The position numbers and the translations under genes are program-made. Under the pieces are notes generated by a model. The model ran no database searches and was not told the DNA's origin. It saw only the letters and a list, made by a program, of their open reading frames with translations. Shown one piece after another: positions 9,025-17,559 of a stretch of DNA of 64,000 nt. Source of the stretch: Actinomadura rubteroloni (GTDB lineage Bacteria; Actinomycetota; Actinomycetes; Streptosporangiales; Streptosporangiaceae); the NCBI RefSeq assembly GCF_002911665.1, contig NZ_MTBP01000003.1, forward strand, positions 558,001 through 622,000, read 5' to 3'. Positions within the stretch are counted from its first letter, which is position 1, and every line of letters starts with the position of its first letter.

Positions 9025-9452
9025 TGTCCGGCGCATCGGCCGACTTCGCGCGGCGTGCGGCACGGCGTGCACACCGCTCCGTCGTCCGCTGGCGGCGTTG
9101 GCGGCGCACACGTCCGTTCTGGGCCGGTCTCCTCACCCTGGCCGGAGGACTGACGATCGCTGCGGCACCGGCCGGCGGCTACACGATCCTGAGACTGCCC
9201 GGCCTGTCCACCCTGGCACCGCTGGCCTTCGGCGGCGCCCTCACCGCCCTCGGCGTGGCCATATGGAACCGGCCCCGCGCCCATTCCCGCGCCGGGGCGG
9301 CGGCGATCGTCCTCGCACTCGGCGCGTTCGTGTACGCCGGCCTCGGCGGCTATCTGCTCGGCACGCTCCTGTCCCTGACCGGCGGAAGCCTCGCCTGCGC
9401 CTGGACCACCGGGCGGCAGACCCGCCGACGTGCCGACCCGGCGGACGAATGA
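9024..9452 (+). CDS. DUF6114-type integral membrane protein
   Basis: A 142-residue protein with a very basic N-terminus (RRAARRAHR, RRWRRTR) and about four hydrophobic segments. It fits the DUF6114 family that accompanies DUF6230 proteins. The ATG shares its A with the previous stop (TGATG at 9022-9026). It likely works with its partner at the membrane; transport or envelope insertion of a prenylated product is only a guess from location. Confidence 0.7.
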   Translation: MSGASADFARRAARRAHRSVVRWRRWRRTRPFWAGLLTLAGGLTIAAAPAGGYTILRLPGLSTLAPLAFGGALTALGVAIWNRPRAHSRAGAAAIVLALGAFVYAGLGGYLLGTLLSLTGGSLACAWTTGRQTRRRADPADE

Positions 9453-9521
9453 TCCGCTGAGCTCTCCCAGCGCCGAACAGCCGCCCTACCTCAGCAGACG
9501 GCGCCGGAACGCCCGTCGGTT

Positions 9522-9539
9522 GTATGACGTGCGTCATAC
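9522..9539. promoter_or_regulatory. Palindromic operator candidate upstream of protease gene
   Basis: Perfect 8-bp arms (GTATGACG and CGTCATAC) separated by two bases, about 155 bases upstream of the protease start. Shorter GTCA-containing dyads follow within 80 bases. The geometry fits a dimeric repressor site. The binding protein is not identifiable from the sequence. Confidence 0.4.
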
Positions 9540-9691
9540 CGCAGGGATCCGCGTCATTTGACGGTCTCCGCCGGTCGTCCGGAACGCCAGTCATCCGACG
9601 GATGTCGGCGTTGTCGGGTCGTCCCCAGACTTGTGCCCCGGACCGGCGCCGGTCATCGGGCCGGACGATCCGATCTACCGCGAGGAGCACC

Positions 9692-11512
9692 ATGACGGGA
9701 ACACGATTCGGCCCTGCGGGGCGGTTGCGGCGGCTCATCGGGACGCGGTCCAGGTTCGCGGTCGCGGGCACGGCGCTCGTCGTCGGGTCGCTGTCGCTGG
9801 CGTCGGCCCAGATCAGCCCCGCGCACCAGACCCCGGACGTTCCCGGCGGCTACCGCTCCTGGGCCGCCCTTTACGCGTTCCAAGCGCGGCTGGACAAGGA
9901 GGCCGCGCGCGTCCAGTCCGTGCCCGGCCAGAACGCGTCCGACGGGCTCGCCGGAGTGGTCGCCGACCCCGACGCCCACGCGCTGACGGTCTACTGGCAC
10001 GGCGCGCGGCCGGTGGCGCTGCGGGCGGTGCTGGCCAAGGCGCGCGTCCCGGTGACCGTCCGGACGGCGCCGTACACGGCCGCGCGCCTCCAGTCCGCCG
10101 CCGACCGCGTCGTCGCCCGGGTCAGGCGGCAGCCCGCGAGCATGGTCACCTCCGTGGCGAAGCTGCCGGACGGCACCGGGCTGAAGGTCGGCATCAGCGG
10201 CACGCGCGCCGACGCCGGACGGGTCCGGCGGGAACTCGGCGATCCGGCGGTGCCGCTCACGATCGTCCCCGGCACGCAGGCCCAGCAGGTGATGGCGGGG
10301 TCCCGGTGGAACGACCTGACGGCCGGGGGCTCCCTGATGGTCGCTCCCGTCTGCACCCTGGCCTTCGCCATCCGCCGCGCCGGTCAGGCGCAGATGCTCA
10401 CCGCCCACCACTGCTTCGGTGTCGGTGACACCAACTACCGCTACGACACCAACGACAGCGGCCAGGCCGGGAACAGGTTCGGCGTCCTGGATTCCCCCAC
10501 GTTCGTCAGGAACGGCGCCACCGTCGACGCCGCCGCGATCCGCAACCTGTCGAAGAACGCCTTCCAGCCCTACGTCTGGCGCGGGACGAACGGCTCGGCG
10601 TCGGGCGACGGGCAGTTCAAGGCCAAGGTCGTCGGGGCCGCGACGCCGCAGATCGGGAACTACGTCTGCACCTCGGGGTCGCGGTCGGGAGAGATCTGCA
10701 ACATCAAGGTCGTCGAGCGGGTGGACACCTACCTGGCGTCGTTCGGCACCGACGGGAAGAAGACGCTGTACGGGCCCGGCTGGACGGGCCAGCAGAAGAC
10801 GTCCGGCAAATCGTCGGCGGGACGGGGCGACAGCGGCGGCCCGGTTTACCTGGACAACCAGAGCAGCCCGGGCAGCGGCCCGCCGAGCGGCGGGGTCACG
10901 GCCGTCGGCGTCATCTCGGCGGGCAGCGTGTCCAAGCCCTGCCAGGGCGTCCAGAACCGCTTCTGCTTCCGGAACGTCACCTTCGTCGGCATCGACGACG
11001 CGCTGCACGCCCTGGACAACGCCGCCATCATCACCACCAACGGCGACAAGACGTTCCCGGCGGGCACCCGGCCCGGAACGGTCGCGCGTCCGACCTACCC
11101 GGTCCACGAGGAACTGGTGGACGCCGGGGGACTCTCCATCGACGTCTCCGGCAACAACATCGTCGCCACCACCGACCTCAACGCCCCCGGCGACGAATGG
11201 GTCTTCACCGACGCCGGCGACGGCTGGACGAACATCCGGTCGTCGCTCGGCACCGGGGCGCTCGCGGACGCCGACGACGCCGGGAACCTCATCCCCGACA
11301 GCTACAAGTGGAAGTTCACCGACCTCGGCGACGGCTGGACGCAGATCGTCAACTTCGACGGCCGGTGCGTGAGCACGAAGACGCTGGGGCACCAGGCCGC
11401 GGCGTGCGACGCGTCGGACCCGGCGCAGCGCTTCCAGGTCGTCGAGGTCGAGTCCGACGACCACGACCCGGCCACCCCCGTCCCCGGCTACACACCGGGC
11501 AGCAAGCTGTAA
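9692..11512 (+). CDS. Secreted chymotrypsin-like serine protease with C-terminal lectin-like domain
   Basis: A 606-residue secreted protein. Residues 1-39 form a Sec signal (Arg-rich start, hydrophobic core, ASA cleavage site). A propeptide-like region follows. The trypsin-fold core has the triad His240 (TAHHC), probable Asp279 (ATVDAAAIR) and Ser381 (GDSGGP). The last roughly 120 residues repeat an FTD-GDGWT unit twice and end in a QRFQVVEV segment, like a ricin-type beta-trefoil carbohydrate-binding domain. GAGGAG precedes the ATG at 9692; an in-frame ATG at 9524 would put the signal peptide inside the chain and was rejected. Monocistronic, ending before a strong hairpin. Confidence 0.88.
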   Translation: MTGTRFGPAGRLRRLIGTRSRFAVAGTALVVGSLSLASAQISPAHQTPDVPGGYRSWAALYAFQARLDKEAARVQSVPGQNASDGLAGVVADPDAHALTVYWHGARPVALRAVLAKARVPVTVRTAPYTAARLQSAADRVVARVRRQPASMVTSVAKLPDGTGLKVGISGTRADAGRVRRELGDPAVPLTIVPGTQAQQVMAGSRWNDLTAGGSLMVAPVCTLAFAIRRAGQAQMLTAHHCFGVGDTNYRYDTNDSGQAGNRFGVLDSPTFVRNGATVDAAAIRNLSKNAFQPYVWRGTNGSASGDGQFKAKVVGAATPQIGNYVCTSGSRSGEICNIKVVERVDTYLASFGTDGKKTLYGPGWTGQQKTSGKSSAGRGDSGGPVYLDNQSSPGSGPPSGGVTAVGVISAGSVSKPCQGVQNRFCFRNVTFVGIDDALHALDNAAIITTNGDKTFPAGTRPGTVARPTYPVHEELVDAGGLSIDVSGNNIVATTDLNAPGDEWVFTDAGDGWTNIRSSLGTGALADADDAGNLIPDSYKWKFTDLGDGWTQIVNFDGRCVSTKTLGHQAAACDASDPAQRFQVVEVESDDHDPATPVPGYTPGSKL

Positions 11513-11517
11513 GGCGC

Positions 11518-11542
11518 GAGGGGGCCGGGGTCCGGCCCCCTC
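11518..11542. terminator. Bidirectional hairpin terminator
   Basis: Perfect 11-bp arms (GAGGGGGCCGG and CCGGCCCCCTC) with a three-base loop between the convergent protease and LuxR genes. It overlaps the last two bases of the LuxR gene. No T tract is visible, as is common in high-GC actinomycetes. Confidence 0.7.
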
Positions 11543-14285
11543 AGTCCTCGGCGGGCAGGGCCGCGAGGGCGTCGCGCAGCGCCGCGCGGGTCGCGACGCC
11601 GAGCTTGGGGAAGATCCGGTAGAGGTGGCTGCTGACCGTGCGGTGGCTCAGCGAGAGCCGGGCGCCGATCTCCTTGTTCGTCAGCCCGCCCGCGGCCAGC
11701 GCGGCGATCTGCCGCTCCTGCGCCGTCAGCGGACCGGTCCCGGCGGCGCGCAGCTCACCGGCGGCCCGGACCGTCCACGGCCGCGCGCCCAGCCGCTCGA
11801 ACGTCGCGAGCGCGGCGGCGAGATGGTCGCGGGCGGCCGGGGCGCGGACCCGGCGCAGCCGCTCCCCGTAGGCCAGCCGGACGCGGGCGTGCTCGAACGG
11901 CCAGCCCGGCCCCTCCGGAATCGCCAGCGCCCGCTCGAAGATCGCGACGAACTCCGCGTCCGGCGCGGCCAGGCCCGCCGCGCCGCCCGCCAGCAGCGCG
12001 AGCCGCGGCGAGATCCGCTCCACCCCGGCGCGGCGCAGCTCCGCGACGTGCGCGCGGGCCTCGGCGAGGCGGCCGGTGCGGACGGCGGCCTCCACCAGGT
12101 CCATGCACACCCACAGGACGTGCGGCGTGTGGGACGGCAGGTGTCCGGGACGGGCCATCGCGGCGGCGTTCCGGTAGGCGTCCTCGAAGTCGGCGCGGCC
12201 GAGCGCGGCCAGGCAGCGGACGTGGTGGAAGTAGAGGATCCGCCGCGTCGCCGTCGGCGCCCGCATCTCCTCGGCGAGGTCGGCGCCCGCCCGCTCGTCG
12301 CCGCGCGCGGCGGCCAGCAGGCCCAGTTTGTACCGGGTCGTCCACGCCATGAGGTGGTAGCCGTGCGTGCGGCACGTCTCCAGGCACTCCTCGCCCAGGG
12401 ATTGGGCGCGGTCCCAGTTCCCGGTGAGGAAGTCGTCGAAGGTGAGGATCAGGGACGCGTTGATGGCGTGCATGACGGCGCGGCCCGTCCGGCCGAGTTC
12501 GCTGACGCGGGTCAGGGCCGTCCGGCATCCGGCCTGCCGGTCCACGTACACCGCCGCCATGCCGACGCGGGAGACGTGGGCCGGGTCGGCGGCGCCGTCC
12601 AGCCCGGCCACGGCCGCGTCCACCCGGGCCAGGTGCCCGGGACCGGCGCTGAGCGGATCGGCGAACGTCACGCTGCACAGCGCCAGCGGTTCGGGCACCG
12701 GCGGCGGGACGGCGGCGACGGCCTCGTGCAGCGGCGCCCACAGCTCGGGCCGCCCGATGAACATGCAGATCGAGATCAGCGTGTGCAGCGCCTCGATCAG
12801 CGCGGCGCGGGCGGCGTCCGCGCCGCTGCCGTCGTCGGCGTTCCACGTCCGGACGGCGCCGACGATGAGGCGGTAGGCGGTGTCGAGGTCGCCGTCCTCG
12901 TTGAGCAGGACGAACGACGCCGCGACGGCCGCCTGGAGGGACACCGCGTCCGACGGGTCGTCCGGCCGCGCCTGGGACAGCAGCTCGACCGCGCCCCGCA
13001 GCTCGCCCGCCATCTGCGCGCCGAGGTAGGCGGCGCTCGCGCAGCGCCTGGCACGGTCCCGGGTGCGGGGGCTCAGCTCGGCGGCCCGGAGCAGCGCCGT
13101 CATCGCCGTCCCCGCGTCGCCCCTGGCCAGCACGGACTGGGCGGCCCGTTCGAGCCGCGCGGCGACGTCGTCGTCGGGCTCGACCGTGGCCTCGGCCAGG
13201 TGCCAGGCGCTGCGCTCGGGCTCGTCCGCCAGCGCGTCCGCGAGCCGCCGGTGGGCCGCGCGGCGCTCCGCCAGCCCGGTCGGCGCGACGACGGCGGACC
13301 GGATCAGCGGATGCCGGAACCGCAGCCGCCGCGTCGGCCCGTCCAGGTAGACGAGCCCGGCGCGCTCGGCCGGGTCGAGGTCGGCGAGGCCCGCCGGTCC
13401 GGCCGCCTGGAGGACGCTCAGCTCTCCGGTGCCGTCCAGCGCGGCGAGCAGCAGCAGGTGGCGCGTCGCCGTGGGAAGTTCGGCGATGCGGGACGCGAAC
13501 AGTTCGCTGAGCCGGCCGGTGAGCGGCAGCGCGGCGGGCAGCGGACGCCCGGTGCTCAGCCACCGGCTGTCCAGCGCGGCGGGCAGTTCCAGCAGCGCCA
13601 GCGGATTCCCCCGTGCGTCGGCGAGGACGCGGCGGCGCGCCCGGGGCGCGAGGTCGGGGAAGCCCGCGCGCAGCAACTCCTCGGCGGCGTCCTCGGGCAG
13701 CGGCAGCACTTCGTGCGTGGGAAGCCCGGCCCGGTCGGGGAACGCGCCGCTCCCGGGGCGGCCCGCGATCAGCAGCGCGACCCGGCTGCCGGTCAGGCGG
13801 CGTGCGACGAAGCCGAGCGCGGCGGCGCTGGCCCGGTCGAGCCAGGGGGCGTCGTCGACGAGGACCAGCAGGCCCGTCCGCGCGGCGCTGTCCCTCAGCA
13901 GCCCGAGCGCGGCCGTGAAGATCATCAGCCGGTCGGGGGCGTCCGCCGACGTCGTCAGGCCGAGCACGATCGCCAGCGCGTCGCGCTGCGCGGGGGGCAG
14001 GCCCGCGAGCCGGTCGGCGAGGGGCAGCAGCAACTGGTTGAGGCCCGCGAAACCGAGATCGGCCTCGAACTCGATGCCGGACGCGCGCAGCACCGGGACG
14101 TCCGCCGCCGCCGCGACCGCCGCCGCCTCGTCCAGCAGGGCGGTCTTGCCGATGCCGGGATCGCCCGACAGCACCAGCGCGCCGCCGCCGCGGGTCCCTT
14201 CGCCGACGAACGTGCGCAGCAGGTCCAGTTCCGCGTCGCGTCCCACGAGCCCGCCGAGTGGACGCACGACACCTGCGATACCCAT
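11541..14285 (-). CDS. Large ATP-binding LuxR-family (LAL) transcription regulator
   Basis: A 914-residue LAL-type regulator. It has an N-terminal AAA-type ATPase with P-loop GDPGIGKT at residues 41-48 and Walker B LLVLVDD, a long helical TPR-like middle, and a C-terminal LuxR HTH (LTAQERQIAALAAGG, NKEIGARLSLSHRTVSSH). The ATG at 14285 gives a complete P-loop domain of normal spacing. Proteins of this family are often pathway activators, but this gene is flanked by general genes and its target is unknown. Confidence 0.9.
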   Translation of the reverse strand: MGIAGVVRPLGGLVGRDAELDLLRTFVGEGTRGGGALVLSGDPGIGKTALLDEAAAVAAAADVPVLRASGIEFEADLGFAGLNQLLLPLADRLAGLPPAQRDALAIVLGLTTSADAPDRLMIFTAALGLLRDSAARTGLLVLVDDAPWLDRASAAALGFVARRLTGSRVALLIAGRPGSGAFPDRAGLPTHEVLPLPEDAAEELLRAGFPDLAPRARRRVLADARGNPLALLELPAALDSRWLSTGRPLPAALPLTGRLSELFASRIAELPTATRHLLLLAALDGTGELSVLQAAGPAGLADLDPAERAGLVYLDGPTRRLRFRHPLIRSAVVAPTGLAERRAAHRRLADALADEPERSAWHLAEATVEPDDDVAARLERAAQSVLARGDAGTAMTALLRAAELSPRTRDRARRCASAAYLGAQMAGELRGAVELLSQARPDDPSDAVSLQAAVAASFVLLNEDGDLDTAYRLIVGAVRTWNADDGSGADAARAALIEALHTLISICMFIGRPELWAPLHEAVAAVPPPVPEPLALCSVTFADPLSAGPGHLARVDAAVAGLDGAADPAHVSRVGMAAVYVDRQAGCRTALTRVSELGRTGRAVMHAINASLILTFDDFLTGNWDRAQSLGEECLETCRTHGYHLMAWTTRYKLGLLAAARGDERAGADLAEEMRAPTATRRILYFHHVRCLAALGRADFEDAYRNAAAMARPGHLPSHTPHVLWVCMDLVEAAVRTGRLAEARAHVAELRRAGVERISPRLALLAGGAAGLAAPDAEFVAIFERALAIPEGPGWPFEHARVRLAYGERLRRVRAPAARDHLAAALATFERLGARPWTVRAAGELRAAGTGPLTAQERQIAALAAGGLTNKEIGARLSLSHRTVSSHLYRIFPKLGVATRAALRDALAALPAED

Positions 14286-14480
14286 GGAGGCCCCCAGATA
14301 CCGCGACAGTTGACGTGTCCCAGTTTAGGGCAGCACGAAATGCGGGGCGGGTGGCCGGATGTGGGCACGGAACGCCGTCGGCGGGTTTCACCGCCCGTGC
14401 CATTGTCGGGTGTTCACGCGACTCCCCAGCGTCATCGACTTAGATCCGGAAGCCGGATTTTCGACCGCTTCGTACTGGAG

Positions 14481-14672
14481 ATGATGGGCGTCAATCCGCC
14501 GGAAAGCGTCGCCCAGCGCGATGAGGTGGCACGGCGCGTGATGTCGGCCCTTCGGCGTGAGGGACGCCGCTATGCCCGCGCCCCTGGTGTCAGCAAAACC
14601 GAACTCGCCGCCATAGGTTGCGACCGCACGCTCGTCCGCATTCTCGACGCCGTCTCGGGTATTCACCCTTAG
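14481..14672 (+). CDS. Possible small hypothetical protein (63 aa)
   Basis: A short frame starting ATGATG, rich in Arg, Ala and Glu, with mostly G/C third positions. TGGAG lies directly before the first ATG, too close for a good ribosome site unless the second ATG is used. No family recognised. It divides the stretch between the LuxR gene and the reductase gene; it could equally be chance. Confidence 0.3.
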   Translation: MMGVNPPESVAQRDEVARRVMSALRREGRRYARAPGVSKTELAAIGCDRTLVRILDAVSGIHP

Positions 14673-14755
14673 CCGCGAGCGTTTCCCGCGGAAAGCGGAC
14701 GATGAGGGTCGGTCTGAGCCCGTGAACCGTCAAATGGGTGGCGCAGACCGGCCCG

Positions 14756-15319
14756 TCATCGAGCCGCGCGCCGGTATCGGCTGAGGACGGCCGCGCCGAC
14801 CTGTTCGACGCCCGCGCACTCCAGTTCCCTCGGGGCGCCGTCGGCCGGGAAGAGCCGTCGGCCCGCGCCGAGGACGGACGGGAAGGTCAGCAGCCGGTAC
14901 TCGTCCACCAGGTCCGCGGCGGCGAGCCGGTCCACGACGCTCAGGCTGCCGGTGACGACGACGTCCCGCCGCTCGCGCTTCACGGCGTCGATCACGTCGC
15001 CGTCGACGACCTGCGAGTTCGCCCACGCCGACGTGTCGGCCGCGGTCATCGTCCGGGACGCGACCAGCTTCGGCACGGCGTTCATCCGCGCGGAGAACGG
15101 GTCGTCGCGGCCGGGCCAGAGCCGCGAGAACAGCTCCCAGGTGGTGCGGCCGAGCAGCAGGACGCCGTCGTCCAGCGTGCGGCCGAGCCGGAACTTGTCC
15201 CCGGCCACCGCCTCGGGGCCGTGCCGGAACGCCCAGCCGCCCGACGGGGTGCCCGCCGATCCGTCCGGGTCGGACACGATGCCGTCCAGGGTGATGAACT
15301 CGATGACGACGACGCTCAT
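14756..15319 (-). CDS. Dihydrofolate-reductase-like (RibD C-terminal domain) protein
   Basis: A 187-residue protein of the RibD_C/DHFR-like fold, with N-terminal VIEFITLDGIVSDPDG, a central GVLLLGRTTWELF and C-terminal LLTFPSVLGAGRRLF, all typical of the actinobacterial 'dihydrofolate reductase family' group. Such proteins are NADPH-binding reductases of uncertain substrate and rarely true folate enzymes. It starts 56 bases downstream of the sigma factor gene on the same strand, so the two probably form an operon. Confidence 0.85.
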   Translation of the reverse strand: MSVVVIEFITLDGIVSDPDGSAGTPSGGWAFRHGPEAVAGDKFRLGRTLDDGVLLLGRTTWELFSRLWPGRDDPFSARMNAVPKLVASRTMTAADTSAWANSQVVDGDVIDAVKRERRDVVVTGSLSVVDRLAAADLVDEYRLLTFPSVLGAGRRLFPADGAPRELECAGVEQVGAAVLSRYRRAAR

Positions 15320-15375
15320 GATGAGTCTCCTTCGGTTCGGTGCTCACCGGTATGTACCGGCGGCACCGCCGCGAC

Positions 15376-16320
15376 TCATCGCTCCCGGCACGGCTTTTCG
15401 GCGGGGAGCCCGAACGCCGCGAAGACGCGCGGGTCGGCGAACACGACGTTGTGCGCGACCCGTCCCGCCGCGACGGTGAGCACCTGGAGGGTGTGCAGGC
15501 GGTGCCCGCCGCCGGGGTGCGGCGCGTACGCGGCGAACGCGGGCTGCCCGTTCGCGGTGAGCGTCCGCGTGGCCCAGTCCGTCCCGCGCGTCCGGAAGAC
15601 CCGCTCCAGGAAGCGGCCGTAGTCCCGGCTCCCTCGGTACCACAGCGGCACCGGCGGCATCTCCAGGACGGCGTCGTCGGCGAGCAGCCGCACCAGCGCG
15701 GGCACGTCGGCCGCCTCGAACGCCCGCAGGTACCGCTGGACGACCGCCCGCACCTCGGGATCGTCCGGCTCGGCGACGGCGGCCGCGTCCGCGCCGGCGA
15801 GCGTGGAGCGGGCGCGCTGCAGAGCGCTGTTGACCGCCGCGACCGTGGTCGCCAACTGCTCGGCGACCTCGGCGGCGGAGAACGCCAGCACGTCGCGCAG
15901 CACCAGCACCGCCCGCTGCCGCGGCGGCAGCACCTGGACCGCCGCCACCCACGCGAGCCGCAGGTCGGCCCGCGCGTCCGCGTCGGCCCGCGCGTCGGGG
16001 AACGGCTCCAGCCAGGGAACGTCGAGGGCCGGTGCCAGCGGCGCCTCGGGATCGTCGCTCGGCGAGCCCAGCCCGGACGGCAACGGCCGCCGCCCGCGGC
16101 CTTCCAGCGCCGTCAGGCATGCGTTGGTCGCGATCCGGTACAGCCACGTCCGCACCGAGGCGCGCGCCGGGTCGTACCGGTCGCGGGCCTTCCAGGCGCG
16201 CAGCAGCGTCTCCTGCACCAGGTCCTCGGCTTCGTGGAAGGACCCCAGCATCCGGTAGCAGAACGCCAGCAGCTCGGCCCGGTACGGTTCCAGATCCACC
16301 GGACCATCATGCCCCGTCAC
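15376..16320 (-). CDS. ECF-type sigma-70 factor with C-terminal SnoaL-like domain
   Basis: A 314-residue sigma factor. Region 2 is at residues 10-80 (ELLAFCYRMLGSFHEAEDLV, RTWLYRIATN). Region 4 follows (LPPRQRAVLVLRDVL, AEVAEQLATTVAAVNSALQRAR). A SnoaL/NTF2-like extension runs from about residue 190 (VVQRYLRAFEAADVPALVRLL). This architecture matches the TIGR02960-type group, in which the extension modulates activity; no anti-sigma gene is adjacent. The start is GTG at 16320. Confidence 0.9.
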   Translation of the reverse strand: MTGHDGPVDLEPYRAELLAFCYRMLGSFHEAEDLVQETLLRAWKARDRYDPARASVRTWLYRIATNACLTALEGRGRRPLPSGLGSPSDDPEAPLAPALDVPWLEPFPDARADADARADLRLAWVAAVQVLPPRQRAVLVLRDVLAFSAAEVAEQLATTVAAVNSALQRARSTLAGADAAAVAEPDDPEVRAVVQRYLRAFEAADVPALVRLLADDAVLEMPPVPLWYRGSRDYGRFLERVFRTRGTDWATRTLTANGQPAFAAYAPHPGGGHRLHTLQVLTVAAGRVAHNVVFADPRVFAAFGLPAEKPCRER

Positions 16321-16487
16321 AGCAGGCCGTCACGTTGGGCCTGGCAGACGGTCGCGGTGAACCCGAGGCCGCGCAGGAGGGTCCCGGCGGCACGGCCCGC
16401 CCAGGGATCGGTGAGCGGCTCGGCGGACGGCTCGCAGGGCGCACCGACGATCCGCGCGATCTCGTAGTCGGTGTCCCGGGCGGAGCT
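16317..16487 (-). pseudogene. C-terminal remnant of an unrecognised gene
   Basis: In this frame about 56 codons ending four bases inside the sigma factor gene have nearly all G or C at third positions, as real genes here do. Upstream of 16487 the bias fades and no good start is seen. The peptide (RDTDYEIARIVGAP, LTDPWAGRAAGTLL) matches no family I recognise. The likeliest reading is the decayed 3' end of a gene; a complete small gene starting at 16547 is the alternative. Nothing else is seen between 16321 and 16637. Confidence 0.35.
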
Positions 16488-16637
16488 CGGTCGGGCTCTC
16501 CCTGCCGCCCGCCGCCGTTCGGAAAGGCCCTGCCCCACAACCCGCACGGCTGATGTGGTCCAACAACCGCGACAACCCGGCAGGTGTCACGCTCGCGTCG
16601 AGGAACTCGACCTGTACTGACCGTGGTCACTCGGGCG

Positions 16638-17291
16638 TCACGAACGTGGTCGGCGCTTGGGCGACAAGTAACGGGGCAGATGGGTGATCCAGGGCTCGGG
16701 CAGGGGCACGTATCGCCGGGGCATGACGTTGAGGTCGATCACGGTGACGGTCAACCGCTCGCCGTCGTTGGTGGCGTTGAGCCATATCAGCGCAGTGTCG
16801 GACTCGAACCACAGGCCGAATTCAGCCCCGTAACCGAGGGACGTCCTGGAGGGGCGGAGGCCGAGTTCCGCGCAGGCGTCCAGAAGACGTCGGTGGGGTG
16901 GGGCCGGTTCCAACCTGACCTCGAAATCAGGTGTTCCGCTCACGGAGGGCGTCGAGAACACCCTGAGCCGAACGTGGTCGCCGCGGATCCGGGTGCCGTC
17001 CACGTAGGTGATGGGCGTGTTCAAGCCGATCGGGATGCTGTAAGGGACGGCGACCGACTCTCTGGCGTCCAGCCGCAGGTCGGCCGCCAGTTTCTCGGTG
17101 TGCAACACCTCTACGGGCGCACCGTAGAGGTCGTCCCAGCGGCTGACGCAGCGGACTTGGAGCGCCGTGGACAGTGAGGTGATCGCCAGCGGAGCGGCGC
17201 CCGCCCGCACCGTGATCTCGCCACTCAGCGTCCCACCGGGGATGGCCCGCAGCCCGTCGGGGTGAATGCGGATCGATGCGTCGTTCGCCAT
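16638..17291 (-). CDS. Spo0M-like (arrestin-fold) sporulation-control protein
   Basis: A 217-residue soluble protein of two beta-sandwich halves: RAIPGGTLSGEITVRAG with LSTALQVRC, then AVPYSIPIGLNTPI with GLDWEIR-type segments replaced by less typical ones. The layout fits the Spo0M/arrestin-like family. I chose ATG 17291 because similarity begins there; in-frame starts at 17387 and 17432 would add residues with no family match. It stands alone with no operon partner. Family assignment is moderate and function is inferred only from the name-giving Bacillus protein. Confidence 0.6.
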   Translation of the reverse strand: MANDASIRIHPDGLRAIPGGTLSGEITVRAGAAPLAITSLSTALQVRCVSRWDDLYGAPVEVLHTEKLAADLRLDARESVAVPYSIPIGLNTPITYVDGTRIRGDHVRLRVFSTPSVSGTPDFEVRLEPAPPHRRLLDACAELGLRPSRTSLGYGAEFGLWFESDTALIWLNATNDGERLTVTVIDLNVMPRRYVPLPEPWITHLPRYLSPKRRPRS

Positions 17292-17559
17292 GATCGCAAT
17301 ATCCCACCGCCGTCGCGGCATGGCGAAGCCGTCGAGGCCGCCCGCCAGAGCCACGGCATCGGGAGATCGGCGCAGCTCGGGGCTCATGACACGGTTCTTA
17401 CCGACACCCGCCTTCATGCGCTCCCCGGCCAAGTCGTGCCGAAGAGCAGCCTGCTAGGCAGACAATGCGTCAGTACCCATTCCAAGCCGTTGCAGCGATA
17501 AATCATTTACCAGCGTCAAAACCCCCCAGCCCCCAGTTTCGTCGTCAGTGACGAGACCG

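Noticed and set aside
11625..14672. 1015-codon open frame on the plus strand opposite the LuxR gene
   Set aside because: Low-complexity Arg/Gly/Ala translation antisense to a well-supported ATPase regulator. Only its last 64 codons lie outside that gene and are listed separately.
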